A model generated the notes under the pieces. It did no database searches, had not been told where the DNA came from, and saw only the letters and a program-made list of their open reading frames with translations. The translations under genes were made by a program, and so were the position numbers. A stretch of 64,000 nucleotides of DNA, taken from the NCBI RefSeq assembly GCF_036240795.1, contig NZ_CP108454.1, forward strand, positions 3,224,001-3,288,000. Reading direction: 5' to 3'. Source of the DNA: Streptomyces sp. NBC_01268. Its GTDB lineage: Bacteria; Actinomycetota; Actinomycetes; Streptomycetales; Streptomycetaceae. Of this stretch, positions 51,392 through 60,862 are shown in pieces. Position 1 is the first letter of the stretch. Every line of letters begins with the position of its first letter.

Positions 51392-52147
51392 GTGAACGCC
51401 AGCGACCGTACCCCCGCCGACCTGCTGCGATCCGCGCTCGCCGCGGACCCGGCCCGCCCCTTGGTCACTTTCTACGACGACGCCACCGGTGAACGCGTGG
51501 AATTGTCGGTGGCCACCTTCGCCAATTGGGTGGCCAAGACCGCCAACCTGCTCCAGGGCGAGCTGTCCGCCGCCCCGGGTGACCGGCTCGCGCTGCTGCT
51601 GCCCGCGCACTGGCAGACCGCGGTGTGGCTGCTCGCCTGCTCGTCCGTCGGCGTGACCGCCGAGGTGGGCGGCGACCCGGCCGACGCCGACTACGTCGTC
51701 GCGGGGCCGGAGGGCCTGGAGGCGGGCCTGGCCTGCCCGGGAGACCGGATCGCGCTCTCCCTCGCCCCGCTCGGCCGCCGCTTCCCCGCGCCGCCCGCCG
51801 GATACGCGGACTACGCGGTGGAGGTGCCCGGACAGGGTGACCGGTTCGCCCCGTTCGTCCCGGTCGATCCCGACGCGCCCGCGCTCGTCGTCGACGGTAC
51901 GGAACTGACGGGCACCCAGCTCGTCGAGCGTGCCCGCGCGGAAGCCGCCGGGCTGGGGCTCGCGCCGGGCGGACGGCTGCTCTCCGGGCGTCCGTACGCC
52001 GACTGGTCCGGGCTCGCCGCCGGGCTCTACGCCCCGCTGGCCACCGGCGGCTCGGTGGTCCTGTGCCGCAACCTGGACCGGCTGGGGGCCGAGGGGCTCG
52101 CCAAGCGGGTGGAGAGCGAGCGGGTGACCGTCACGCTCACCGACTGA
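51392..52147 (+). CDS. TIGR03089 family protein (truncated AMP-binding-like)
   Basis: A 251-residue actinobacterial protein related to the N-terminal half of AMP-binding acyl ligases (LVTFYDDATGERVELSVATF and ANWVAKTANLLQGELSAAPG, LALLLPAHWQTAVWLLACSS) but lacking the adenylate-binding core and C-terminal lid. It is therefore not expected to ligate acyl groups. Families of this size are conserved near the envelope genes in Streptomyces. The GTG start was chosen at MNASDRTPADLLRS. A strong hairpin follows its stop. Confidence 0.85.
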   Translation: MNASDRTPADLLRSALAADPARPLVTFYDDATGERVELSVATFANWVAKTANLLQGELSAAPGDRLALLLPAHWQTAVWLLACSSVGVTAEVGGDPADADYVVAGPEGLEAGLACPGDRIALSLAPLGRRFPAPPAGYADYAVEVPGQGDRFAPFVPVDPDAPALVVDGTELTGTQLVERARAEAAGLGLAPGGRLLSGRPYADWSGLAAGLYAPLATGGSVVLCRNLDRLGAEGLAKRVESERVTVTLTD

Positions 52148-52153
52148 GCGGAG

Positions 52154-52181
52154 GGCCGGGGCGGGGAGCCCCGCCCCGGCC
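52154..52181 (+). terminator. Terminator after the TIGR03089 gene
   Basis: A perfect 13-bp GC stem (52154-52166 with 52169-52181) around an AG centre, seven bases after the stop codon. Confidence 0.85.
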
Positions 52182-52184
52182 CCC

Positions 52185-52286
52185 GTCCCCTACCCGGCCC
52201 CGTTCCCTACCCGGCCCCGTTCCCTACCCGGCCCCGTCCCCTACCCGGCCCCGTCCCCTTCCCGGCCCCGTCCCCTTCCCGGCCCG
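52185..52286. repeat. 17-bp pyrimidine-rich tandem repeat, six units
   Basis: Six successive units of GTYCCCTWCCCGGCCCC run from 52185 to 52286. They lie in the roughly 390-base gap before the first LCP gene. No coding potential is seen; strand asymmetry is extreme (top strand almost all C and T). Confidence 0.9.
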
Positions 52287-52533
52287 CTCTCCCGTTCCCG
52301 GCCCCCTCTCCCGCCGCCTCCGCCGCCCCTGCTCCCTGGCCCGCCCCCGCTCCCCGTCCCACCCGTCCGGCCTACCGACGCGCCGAGTCCCCGCGTCCCG
52401 GCGGCGTCTCCGGTACATGATCGGCGGGGGGTACCGATGCCTTCCGCACAACCAAGCGCCGGAAGCGACCGTCTACTTCAGCGAGACGACGCCCTCCGGT
52501 GCGCCGAAGACGCCATCAAGGACGGACGCAGAC

Positions 52534-53670
52534 GTGACGGACAGCACGGACAGCGCAGACTCGCCGCCGCGACGCAAGAGGCACTGGCTGCGCTGGACCG
52601 CTCTGGCCGTGGCGCTCGTGGTGCTGGCCGCGGCCGGGGTCGGGTGGTGGTTCTACCGCAAGCTGGACTCCAACATCACCACGGACACGACGGCCGCCGC
52701 CGAGCTCCTCAAGTACGAGAAGGAGCGCCCCTCCCCCGCCGTCAACGCGGCGCGGAACATCCTGCTCATCGGCTCCGACACCCGGGCCGGCGCCGGGAAC
52801 GGGAAGTACGGGCAGGACGGGGGCAGCCAGCGCTCGGACACCACGATCCTGCTGCACCTGTCCGGCGGCGGGTCCTCGGCAACCGCCGTGTCCGTCCCGC
52901 GCGACCTGATGACGACGATCCCCAGCTGCGCCAAGCCCGACGGGACCCGGACCAAGGAGCAGTTTGCCCAGTTCAACTGGGCCTTCGAGTTCGGCGGCAC
53001 CGCGTGCACGATCCGCACCCTGGAGAAGATGACCGGCATCCGGATCGACCACCACATGGTGATCGACTTCCGGGGCTTCAAGAAGATGGTCGACGCCGTG
53101 GACGGGGTCGAGATCTGCCTCAAGGAGCCGATCGACGACGCCGACGCCCACCTGAAGCTGCCCGCCGGGCGCCAGACGCTCCACGGCGAGCAGGCGCTCG
53201 GCTTCGTACGGGCCCGCAAGTCGATCGGCAACGGCAGCGACACCGACCGGATGGACCGCCAGCAGCAGTTCCTCGGCGCCCTGGTCAACAAGGTCCAGAG
53301 CGACGGCGTGCTGCTCAACCCGACCCGGCTCTACCCCGTCCTCGACGCGGCCACCAAGTCGATCACGACCGACCCGGGCCTCGACTCGCTGCGGGACCTC
53401 TACGACCTGGCGCGGTCGATGCGGGCGATCCCCACGGAGAAGGTGCAGTTCCTGACGGTGCCCCGGCGCCCCTACACGTACAACGCGAACCGTGACGAAC
53501 TGGTGCAGCCGGACGCCGACCGGCTGTTCGCCGCGCTGCGCGCCGACAAGCCCGTGACCGTACGGCCGGGGGGCAACGAGAAGTCCGACCCGGACGGCGG
53601 CGCCCCGAGCCCGTCGGACACCCCGTCCTTCTCCGGGCGGAACGCGGCGGACGGGGGCTGCCCGGGGTGA
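52534..53670 (+). CDS. LCP (LytR-CpsA-Psr) family protein 1
   Basis: A 378-residue single-pass membrane protein of the LCP family, which transfers glycopolymers such as teichoic acids onto peptidoglycan. One transmembrane helix lies near residues 22-42 (WTALAVALVVLAAAGVGWWFY). The LCP domain (about 75-330) carries NILLIGSDTRAG, TAVSVPRDLMTTIP with the substrate-contacting Arg, and LHGEQALGFVRARK. It has no LytR_C extension. The GTG at 52534 was chosen for its position before the basic PPRRKRHW segment; an in-frame ATG at 52417 would add 39 residues. Confidence 0.9.
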   Translation: MTDSTDSADSPPRRKRHWLRWTALAVALVVLAAAGVGWWFYRKLDSNITTDTTAAAELLKYEKERPSPAVNAARNILLIGSDTRAGAGNGKYGQDGGSQRSDTTILLHLSGGGSSATAVSVPRDLMTTIPSCAKPDGTRTKEQFAQFNWAFEFGGTACTIRTLEKMTGIRIDHHMVIDFRGFKKMVDAVDGVEICLKEPIDDADAHLKLPAGRQTLHGEQALGFVRARKSIGNGSDTDRMDRQQQFLGALVNKVQSDGVLLNPTRLYPVLDAATKSITTDPGLDSLRDLYDLARSMRAIPTEKVQFLTVPRRPYTYNANRDELVQPDADRLFAALRADKPVTVRPGGNEKSDPDGGAPSPSDTPSFSGRNAADGGCPG

Positions 53671-53926
53671 GCGCGAAGGGGGCGGAGTGACATGAATGGC
53701 AAAGCAGGGACAAAGGGGAGGGCCACACACCATGGGGTTTGAGCAAATTGCCCGGTTGTAAGGGGCGTGGAATTTGTCACGGACGTCGCCCCACGCTGAA
53801 CTGGGCGGATAGTGTGACGCGATCCGGTGCTCACGACCGCGTGGTCGCGCACTCGAAGGATCGAACGACCGAGCGTCCGAGGGGGAGGCGCTTCGCGTGT
53901 GGCACCGACGGAGGACTCTAGTAACC

Positions 53927-55678
53927 GTGGACGCGCACAGCCGTGGACGGGCGGACGAGATCGACCCCGCCGACCAGTGGGTGCTCAACCCGCAGACCGG
54001 CAACTACGAACTGCGACTGGACCGCTCCGCTGGGCAGTCGCAGCAGGCCCCGTCCCACCCGCGCCCGGGTGCCCGCAGCACCACGCCCGGCCAGAGAGGC
54101 CGCGGAGGGCGGGAGCCGCAGGCCGCCCCTGCCCCGGAGACCGCGCCGCCCGTGCCCGGGCAGCGCCGTCGGCGCACCACCGACGCGGGCGGCGGGCAGC
54201 CGCCCGTCGGCCGGCGCAAGCGCAGGCCCGAGAAGTCCCGGAAGAAGAAGGTCCTGATCTGGACCGGCGGCACGATGGCCTTCGTGCTCGTCGGTGGCGC
54301 CGCGGGGGCCTACGCGCTGTACAACCACTTCGACGGCAACATCAAGACCGTCGACGTGGCCGGCGCGGGCAGCGGCGGCTTCCGCAAGGACGAGGCCTTC
54401 AACATCCTTCTCATCGGCACCGACAAGCGGACCGGTGAGGGCAACGCGGGCTACGGCGACAAGAACAGCCCCGGCCACGCGGACACCACGATCCTCTTCC
54501 ACGTCTCCAAGGACCGGACGAACGCCACGGCGATGTCCATCCCGCGCGACCTGGTCACCACGATCCCCGAGTGCCGGACCAAGCTGCCGGACGGCACGAC
54601 CAAGACCATTCCCGGGCAGACCCAGACCCGCTTCAACGTGAGCCTGGGCCAGTCCGACCGGGACCCCGGCTGCACGATGCGCACGGTCAAGGAACTCACC
54701 GGCCTGACCGTCGACCACTTCATGATGGCCGACTTCAACGCCGTCAAGGAGATGACCGCGGCCGTCGGCGGCGTGAAGGTCTGCCTGGCGAAGCCCGTGA
54801 AGGACAAGGACTCCAAGCTGAACCTGCCGGCGGGCGAGTCGACCGTCCAGGGCGAGCAGGCCCTCGCCTTCGTCCGGACCCGGCACAGCTTCGGCAACGA
54901 GAGCGACCTGGACCGGATCAAGGTCCAGCAGCAGTTCCTCAGCTCGATGATCCGGCAGATGAAGTCGGACGACACGCTGACGTCCCCGACCAAGATGTAC
55001 GCGCTCGCCGACGCCGCGACCAACGCGCTCACCGTCGACACGGGCATAGGGAGCATCACCAAGCTCACGGGGCTGGCCGAGGAGCTCGCCAAGATCGACA
55101 CCAAGAACATCACGTTCATGACGCTGCCGGTCATCGACAACCCGGCCGAGCCCAAGCCGATCACGGTCGTCCCCGACCCGGTGAAGGCCCCGCAGCTCTT
55201 CGCGATGATGCAGTCCGACACCTCGCTCACCGAGGTGAAGAAGCAGCAGACGGACGCCAAGAACGCCCAGGCTCAGGCCCAGGCGGCGCTCCTCAAGGGC
55301 ACGCGCTCCACCGCCCACGCGGTCCGCGTCGACGTCTACAACGGCAGCGGCATCCGCGGTGCGGCGCAGTCCACCATCAACTGGCTGCAGAACGAGCACG
55401 GCGTGACGAGGTCGACCAACAAGAGCAACGCCCCCGAGAAGGCGGCCGCGACCACGCTCACCTACGCACCGAACCAGGCCGATCAGGCCCGCAAGCTCGC
55501 GGATCTGATGGGTCTGCCCGCCTCGGCTCTCAAGCCGGGCACGCAGGACGCCGGGGAGCGCGAGCCCATGACGCTCGTCCTCGGCGCGGACTTCAAGGGC
55601 GCGGGGGTGCCCCTCACCGGACCGGCGAAGGCGCCGGAAGGTGCGCAGACGGCAGACAAGCAGGTGTGCGCGAAGTGA
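53927..55678 (+). CDS. LCP family protein 2 with LytR_C domain
   Basis: A 583-residue LCP protein. A long cytoplasmic tail (1-100, DEIDPADQWVLNPQTGNYEL, then basic) precedes one transmembrane helix (about 110-130). The LCP domain (about 155-440) has NILLIGTDKRTGEG, ATAMSIPRDLVTTIP, VDHFMMADFNAVKEMTAAVG and VQGEQALAFVRTRHSFG. A C-terminal LytR_C domain (about 465-560) has VRVDVYNGSGIRG. GTG at 53927 follows GGAGGA 11 bases upstream; GTG at 53897 with GGGGGAGG is an alternative. It precedes LCP 3 by 53 bases. Confidence 0.93.
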   Translation: MDAHSRGRADEIDPADQWVLNPQTGNYELRLDRSAGQSQQAPSHPRPGARSTTPGQRGRGGREPQAAPAPETAPPVPGQRRRRTTDAGGGQPPVGRRKRRPEKSRKKKVLIWTGGTMAFVLVGGAAGAYALYNHFDGNIKTVDVAGAGSGGFRKDEAFNILLIGTDKRTGEGNAGYGDKNSPGHADTTILFHVSKDRTNATAMSIPRDLVTTIPECRTKLPDGTTKTIPGQTQTRFNVSLGQSDRDPGCTMRTVKELTGLTVDHFMMADFNAVKEMTAAVGGVKVCLAKPVKDKDSKLNLPAGESTVQGEQALAFVRTRHSFGNESDLDRIKVQQQFLSSMIRQMKSDDTLTSPTKMYALADAATNALTVDTGIGSITKLTGLAEELAKIDTKNITFMTLPVIDNPAEPKPITVVPDPVKAPQLFAMMQSDTSLTEVKKQQTDAKNAQAQAQAALLKGTRSTAHAVRVDVYNGSGIRGAAQSTINWLQNEHGVTRSTNKSNAPEKAAATTLTYAPNQADQARKLADLMGLPASALKPGTQDAGEREPMTLVLGADFKGAGVPLTGPAKAPEGAQTADKQVCAK

Positions 55679-55731
55679 CCCGGACGAGCTATCCGGCCTT
55701 GGGCCGCACCTGAATGACGAGGAGACCTGGG

Positions 55732-57450
55732 GTGGGACAGAGCAGCGTGCGACGGGAGGGGGCGCGAGAACGCGCCCCGCACGCCCGCGACTTGGGCTGG
55801 GACGAGACCCTCTACGAGGGCGACGAGGAGGCCGGCCCGAGCGCCGGTGTGCCCCGGTCGCGCCGCGGGGGCGGCGGTTCCGGCGACGGTGACGGCGGCG
55901 GCCGGTCCGGTCACCGGCGCGGCGGCCCGCGCCGGCGCGCCAAGAAGCCCGGCAAGCGCAAGGTGCTGCGCTGGGTGGCGGCGACGCTGTCGCTGCTGAT
56001 ACTCGGCACGGCCGGCGCCGGTTACCTGTACTACGAGCACCTCAACGGAAACATCCGCAGCGGCGGGCGTTCGGGCGGCGACAGCGGCGTCAGGAAGGGC
56101 GCCCCGAACGCGCTCGGCGACACCGCGCTGAACATCCTCCTGATCGGCTCCGACAGCCGCGCCGACGCCAAGAACGTGGCCCTCGGCGGCGGCAAGGGCG
56201 ACCGCGACCGTGCGGCCCTCGCCGACGTGCAGATGCTGCTGCACGTCTCCGCGGACCGGAAGAACGCCTCGATCGTCTCCATACCGCGTGACACGATCGT
56301 CCCGATCCCGGAGTGCAGGGGCGAGGACGGCAAGCGCTACTCCGCCACCACCAGCTCGCCCATCAACGAGACCCTCGCCCGCGGCGGCCCCGGCTGCACC
56401 CTCACCACCTGGGAGAAGCTCACCGGGGTCTACATCGACCACTGGATGATGATCGACTTCGCGGGCGTGGTGTCGATGGCCGACGAGGTCGGCGGCGTCC
56501 CGGTCTGCGTGAAGACCGGCGTCTGGGACCGGTCGACCCGGCTGGTGCACGGAGGCTCCGGCCTGAAGCTGCCCAAGGGCACCACCGACGTCCAGGGCGA
56601 GCAGGCCCTCCAATGGCTGCGCACCCGGCACGCCTGGGGCAACGACCAGGGCCGGGCCAAGGCCCAGCACATGTACATGAACGGCCTGATGAAGAAGCTC
56701 CAGGGCCAGAACGCCTGGACCGACACCGGGCGCCTCATGGGCCTCGCCGAGGTCGCGACCAAGGCCTTCCAGGTCTCGGACGAGATCGGCACCGTGAAGA
56801 AGCTGTTCGACCTGTCGATGCAGCTGAAGAACGTGAAGATGGACCGGCTCACGACGGCGACGGTGCCGACGGTCGAGTGGCCGCAGAACCGCGACAAGCT
56901 GCAGTTGGTGCAGAGCTCCGCCGACAAGATGTGGTCGATGCTCCGCGACGACGTCGCCTTCGACAAGAACGGCGACACGGCCGGCGGCAAGCCGAAGGGC
57001 ACCGCCTCGGCCAAGCCGACGACGCCCGCCGAGGAGCCCGGTTCCTTCAAGGTCACGGTCGTCAACGGCACCGCGGGCGACGGCCAGGCCGCCGCCGAGG
57101 GCCGGGCCGGCACGATGGCCGAGCACCTGCGCGGCAAGGGCTTCGGCCAGGCGGAGTCCTCCCGGACCCCGGAGCCGCGCAAGGACAGCGTGGTCCTCTA
57201 CCCGAAGGCCGACGGCGACCAGGGCAAGGCGAACGCCGCCGCGGTGGCCAAGTCCCTGGGCCTGCCGGACTCCGCGGTGCGCGCCGACGCGAAGGCGGAG
57301 GCCGTCACCCTGGTGATCGGCTCGGACTGGCGTGAGGGCACCACCTACAAGAAGCCGCAGCTCGCGGCGGGCGACCTGCCCGAGGGCGCCGACGACAAGG
57401 TGGCCTGCATGGACGTCTACTCCGTCTACAAGTGGGACGGCAAGAGCTGA
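55732..57450 (+). CDS. LCP family protein 3 with LytR_C domain
   Basis: A 572-residue LCP protein. A tail with LGWDETLYEGDEE and a Gly/Arg-rich stretch leads to one transmembrane helix (about 85-107). The LCP domain (about 130-410) contains NILLIGSDSRAD, SIVSIPRDTIVPIP and VQGEQALQWLRTRHAWG. LytR_C at about 440-550 has FKVTVVNGTAGDGQ. The GTG at 55732 has GAGGAG seven bases upstream; an ATG at 55714 would add six residues. Probably cotranscribed with LCP 2. Ends at a very strong terminator. Confidence 0.93.
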   Translation: MGQSSVRREGARERAPHARDLGWDETLYEGDEEAGPSAGVPRSRRGGGGSGDGDGGGRSGHRRGGPRRRAKKPGKRKVLRWVAATLSLLILGTAGAGYLYYEHLNGNIRSGGRSGGDSGVRKGAPNALGDTALNILLIGSDSRADAKNVALGGGKGDRDRAALADVQMLLHVSADRKNASIVSIPRDTIVPIPECRGEDGKRYSATTSSPINETLARGGPGCTLTTWEKLTGVYIDHWMMIDFAGVVSMADEVGGVPVCVKTGVWDRSTRLVHGGSGLKLPKGTTDVQGEQALQWLRTRHAWGNDQGRAKAQHMYMNGLMKKLQGQNAWTDTGRLMGLAEVATKAFQVSDEIGTVKKLFDLSMQLKNVKMDRLTTATVPTVEWPQNRDKLQLVQSSADKMWSMLRDDVAFDKNGDTAGGKPKGTASAKPTTPAEEPGSFKVTVVNGTAGDGQAAAEGRAGTMAEHLRGKGFGQAESSRTPEPRKDSVVLYPKADGDQGKANAAAVAKSLGLPDSAVRADAKAEAVTLVIGSDWREGTTYKKPQLAAGDLPEGADDKVACMDVYSVYKWDGKS

Positions 57451-57456
57451 CGCCCG

Positions 57457-57522
57457 CCCACCCGCGTACGGCGACGGCCGGGCCCCCTCCTGGGGGCCCG
57501 GCCGTCGCCGTACGCGGGTGGG
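57457..57522. terminator. 31-bp perfect hairpin between convergent genes
   Basis: Arms 57457-57487 and 57492-57522 are perfectly complementary over 31 bp around a TCCT loop. It lies between the stops of LCP 3 and the glycosyltransferase, so it can terminate both. Its length is far above an ordinary intrinsic terminator. Confidence 0.9.
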
Positions 57523-57528
57523 GTCCGT

Positions 57529-58545
57529 TCAGACCGTCTCGCTCGTCACCGCGGGGCGCTTGCTCGCGATGACCTTCCGCGCCAGCGAGCGCGGGCTGGT
57601 GAGGAAGCCGTACCCCCACGACATGTGCATGGTCGCCAGCGCCACCGGGATCTGCAGCCGGGCCTTCAGCGAGAGGCCCTTGCCGGCGGGGACGGAGCCC
57701 GCGGCGATGGCCGCGAGGTAGCCGGCCGGGATCACGAAACCGAGCGGGGTGAGCGCGACGCCCACGACCAGGCCCGCGGCGATCGCGCAGACGGCGGTCG
57801 GCGGCGCCAGGTAGCGCAGGTTGATGGAGCCCTCGTGGTAGCGGGCCACGACGTGCCGCCAGCGGCCGTAGTCCTTGTACTGCTTCGCCAGCGCCCGCAC
57901 GGACGGCCGGGGGCGGTACTGGACGCGCAGCTCCGGCGAGAACCAGATCAGGCCGCCGGCCTCGCGGATGCGGAAGTTCAGCTCCCAGTCCTGGGCGCGG
58001 ATGAACTCCACGTTGTAGCCGCCCTGCCGCTCCAGCGCCTCGCGGCGGAAGACGCCCAGGTAGACGGTCTCGGCCGGGCCCGCGGCGCCGCCCGTGTGGA
58101 AGGCCGCGTTGCCCACGCCGATCTTGGAGGTCATGGCGGCGGCGACCGCCTCCTCCCAGGCGTTCTCGCCCTCCGCGTGCATGATGCCGCCGACGTTCTG
58201 CGCGCCGGTCTCCTCCAGGAGACGGACGGCGGTCGCGATGTAGTTCGGCGACAGCATGCCGTGGCCGTCGACACGGACCACGATCGGGTGACGGGAGGCC
58301 TTGATCGCCGCGTTGAGGGCGGCGGGGGTACGACCGGTGGGGTTCGGCACGGTGTGGACCCGGGGGTCCTCGCGCACGAGCTCGGCGGCGATCTCGTCGG
58401 TGCGGTCCGTGGACGGGCCGAGCGCGATCACCACCTCCATCTCGCCGTCGTACTCCTGCTCGAGGATGTGACGGACCGAGTTGCGCAGATGCCGCTCCTC
58501 GTTGAGGACCGGCATGATCACGGAGACAGGGGGCTTGGCGTTCAT
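57529..58545 (-). CDS. Family 2 glycosyltransferase (ExoA-like)
   Basis: A 338-residue membrane-associated glycosyltransferase. The GT-A domain has VSVIMPVLNEERHLRNSV, ALGPSTDRTDEIAAEL, the acidic VVRVDGHGMLSPNYI and the acceptor-side FIRAQDWELNFRIREAGG. Two or three hydrophobic segments lie after residue 240. Related proteins build extracellular polysaccharide units. It is embedded among the LCP genes and divergent from LCP 4. Confidence 0.9.
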   Translation of the reverse strand: MNAKPPVSVIMPVLNEERHLRNSVRHILEQEYDGEMEVVIALGPSTDRTDEIAAELVREDPRVHTVPNPTGRTPAALNAAIKASRHPIVVRVDGHGMLSPNYIATAVRLLEETGAQNVGGIMHAEGENAWEEAVAAAMTSKIGVGNAAFHTGGAAGPAETVYLGVFRREALERQGGYNVEFIRAQDWELNFRIREAGGLIWFSPELRVQYRPRPSVRALAKQYKDYGRWRHVVARYHEGSINLRYLAPPTAVCAIAAGLVVGVALTPLGFVIPAGYLAAIAAGSVPAGKGLSLKARLQIPVALATMHMSWGYGFLTSPRSLARKVIASKRPAVTSETV

Positions 58546-58671
58546 CGTCCGCCACGTTACCGCGAATGGGGGACACCGGTGCGCGCCGCCGGGGCCGCTT
58601 GCGGGTGGCGCTGATCGTATGGGCCTACGGTGCTCACGGTCCCCTTGTCACACCCGCGGAGGTGTCCCCCG

Positions 58672-60153
58672 GTGCCCACACCGCCCCGCACGCCCCGTCC
58701 CCGGCCCGCCACCCGCCCCGTGCCAGCCCGTCGGAGGCCGACCGGGAAGCGGCGGAGGCCGAGGCGGCCGAGGTGGGGGATGCGGATGGCGACGACGCTC
58801 TCGGTGGTCGTGCTGGCCGCCGGGGGGATCGGGCACGCCGTCGTGACGAGCCTGGACACCGGCATCACCCGGGTCGACCCCTTCAAGGACATGAAGAACC
58901 GCCCACAGGCCGGGAACGGGATGAACGTGCTGGTCGTCGGCACCGACGGCCGGGACCGGATCACCCCGGAGGAGCGGGCGAAGTACCGGCTCGGCGGTGC
59001 GCCCTGCCACTGCACGGACACCGTGATGCTGGTGCACATCTCCGAGGACCGGGAGCGGGCGAGCGTCGTGTCGCTGCCCCGCGACTCGTACGCCGAGATG
59101 CCCGAGCACACCGACCTGACCACCGGCCGGCACCACCACGCGCACCCGGTGAAGCTGAACGCCGCGTACGCGGAGGGCGGACCCGGGCTCACCGTGCGGA
59201 CCGTCGAGTCGATGACCGGGGTGAAGATCGACCACTACCTGGAGGTCGACTTCACCAGCTTCATGAAGACGGTCGACGCGGTGGGCGGGGTGCAGATCTG
59301 CACCGCCAAGCCGATGAAGGACTCGTACACCGGGCTCGACCTGGCGGCCGGGCCGCACGAGCTCGACGGCGGGCAGGCACTGCAGTACGTGCGCTCCCGC
59401 CATGTCGACGGCGCCGCCGACATCGGGCGGATGCAGCGCCAGCAGAAGTTCCTGGCGGCCCTGATCGACCGGCTGACCAGCGGCGGGGTGCTGTTCAACC
59501 CGGTGCGGTTCCGGGAGGTCGCGACGACCGCGCTGGGCTCGGTCCGGGCGGACCAGGGCTTCGGTACGGAGCAGATGCTGGCCCTCGCCAAGGCGATGCG
59601 CGGCTTCACTCCGGCCTCGTCGGAGTTCGTGTCCGTGCCGATCGGCCAGATGAGCTTCCCCGTGAAGGGCATCGGCTCCACCGTGAAGTGGGACGCGGCC
59701 AAGGCGCAGAAGCTGTTCCAGTCGCTGCGCGAGGACCACCCGCTGACCCCGCAGCAGCCGGTCGCGCCGAAGGGGCCGCGGCCGGTGGACGTGGAGGTCG
59801 CGCCGAAGTCGATCCGGGTGCAGGTCTACAACGGGACCCGGACCGACGGGCTCGGCGGGCGGGTGGACGAGGCGCTGCGGGCGAGCGGCTTCGAGACGAC
59901 CCGGGCGCCGCGGACCGGGTCCGGGCGGGAGCCGGGCCGGACCCTCGTCGAGTTCGACCCCCGCTGGGACCGCTCGGCCCGGACCCTCGCGGCGGCCCTG
60001 CCGGGGGCGGAGCTGCGGGCCGTGCCGGGGCAGGGCGGGACGCTGCGGGTGACGGTGGGCGCGGACTACAAGGGGGTCGCGAAGGTCCGGGCGCGGGAGA
60101 CGCAGTCGGGGCAGTTCGAGGCGGTGACGGGGGACCAGGTGGTGTGCCCGTAG
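58672..60153 (+). CDS. LCP family protein 4 with LytR_C domain
   Basis: A 493-residue LCP protein. A strongly basic tail (RRRPTGKRRRPRRPRWG) precedes one transmembrane helix (about 38-57). The LCP domain (about 80-340) shows MNVLVVGTDGRDR, ASVVSLPRDSYAEMP, VKIDHYLEVDFTSFMKTVDA and GGQALQYVRSRHVDGAADIG. LytR_C (about 380-480) has IRVQVYNGTRTDGLG. GTG 58672 has GGAGG nine bases upstream. The His-rich insert GRHHHAHPVKLNAAY is notable. Confidence 0.92.
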   Translation: MPTPPRTPRPRPATRPVPARRRPTGKRRRPRRPRWGMRMATTLSVVVLAAGGIGHAVVTSLDTGITRVDPFKDMKNRPQAGNGMNVLVVGTDGRDRITPEERAKYRLGGAPCHCTDTVMLVHISEDRERASVVSLPRDSYAEMPEHTDLTTGRHHHAHPVKLNAAYAEGGPGLTVRTVESMTGVKIDHYLEVDFTSFMKTVDAVGGVQICTAKPMKDSYTGLDLAAGPHELDGGQALQYVRSRHVDGAADIGRMQRQQKFLAALIDRLTSGGVLFNPVRFREVATTALGSVRADQGFGTEQMLALAKAMRGFTPASSEFVSVPIGQMSFPVKGIGSTVKWDAAKAQKLFQSLREDHPLTPQQPVAPKGPRPVDVEVAPKSIRVQVYNGTRTDGLGGRVDEALRASGFETTRAPRTGSGREPGRTLVEFDPRWDRSARTLAAALPGAELRAVPGQGGTLRVTVGADYKGVAKVRARETQSGQFEAVTGDQVVCP

Positions 60154-60197
60154 GGGTTGCCCGCGGGCAACCCCTCGGCGTGCCCCTGGGGCGTGCC

Positions 60198-60731
60198 CTA
60201 GTCCTCGTAGCCCTCGGCCGCGCGGCGTTCGCGGAGTTCCTTGATCGCCCGGCGGCGGGCCAGGCGGTGGGTGCGGCGGATCTGGGCTTCCTGGTTGCGG
60301 CGCTCGTCGCGTTCGGTCTCCGGGAGGACCGGCGGGACGGGGCGGGGCTTGCCGTCGCCGTCCACGGCGGCGAAGACGAGGTAGGCGGAGCCGACCTGGG
60401 TGGCGGGCGTGGACTCGTTCCAGCGCTCGGCCATGACCCGGACGCCGACCTCCATGGAGGACCGGCCGGTCCAGTTGACCTGGGCCTTCACATGGAGCAG
60501 ATCGCCGACCCGGACCGGCTCCAGGAAGACCATCTCGTCCATGGAGGCGGTGACGGCGGGCCCGCCCGAGTGGCGGCCGGCGACGGCGCCCGCGGCGTCG
60601 TCCACCAGCTTCATGATCACGCCGCCGTGCACCGTGCCCAGGAGGTTGGTGTCGTGGCTGGTCATGATGTGGCTCAGCGTGGTGCGGGACGCCGAGGTGG
60701 GCTTGCCCGGGATGTCGCCCTGATCTGTCAT
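60198..60731 (-). CDS. Acyl-CoA thioesterase (hotdog fold)
   Basis: A 177-residue hotdog-fold protein of the acyl-CoA thioesterase group. The core MTSHDTNLLGTVHGGVIMKL and DDAAGAVAGRHSGG carry the catalytic Asn/Asp region, with MDEMVFLEPVRVGDLLHVKA next. A basic Arg-rich C-terminal helix (QIRRTHRLARRRAIKELRER) extends beyond the domain. It hydrolyses acyl-CoA; chain preference is unknown. It lies between two LCP genes on the opposite strand. Confidence 0.9.
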   Translation of the reverse strand: MTDQGDIPGKPTSASRTTLSHIMTSHDTNLLGTVHGGVIMKLVDDAAGAVAGRHSGGPAVTASMDEMVFLEPVRVGDLLHVKAQVNWTGRSSMEVGVRVMAERWNESTPATQVGSAYLVFAAVDGDGKPRPVPPVLPETERDERRNQEAQIRRTHRLARRRAIKELRERRAAEGYED

Positions 60732-60862
60732 GCGCTCTACCTTATGCCTGGTCCGTCGCCCGGTCCCGACACCGTCCGCTTTGCATCAGCTTGGCAACAG
60801 CGCCGACCCGATTCCCCACCCGGCCTGTCGGGGCGACCGGGCCTGACGGCAGACTGGTCCAC

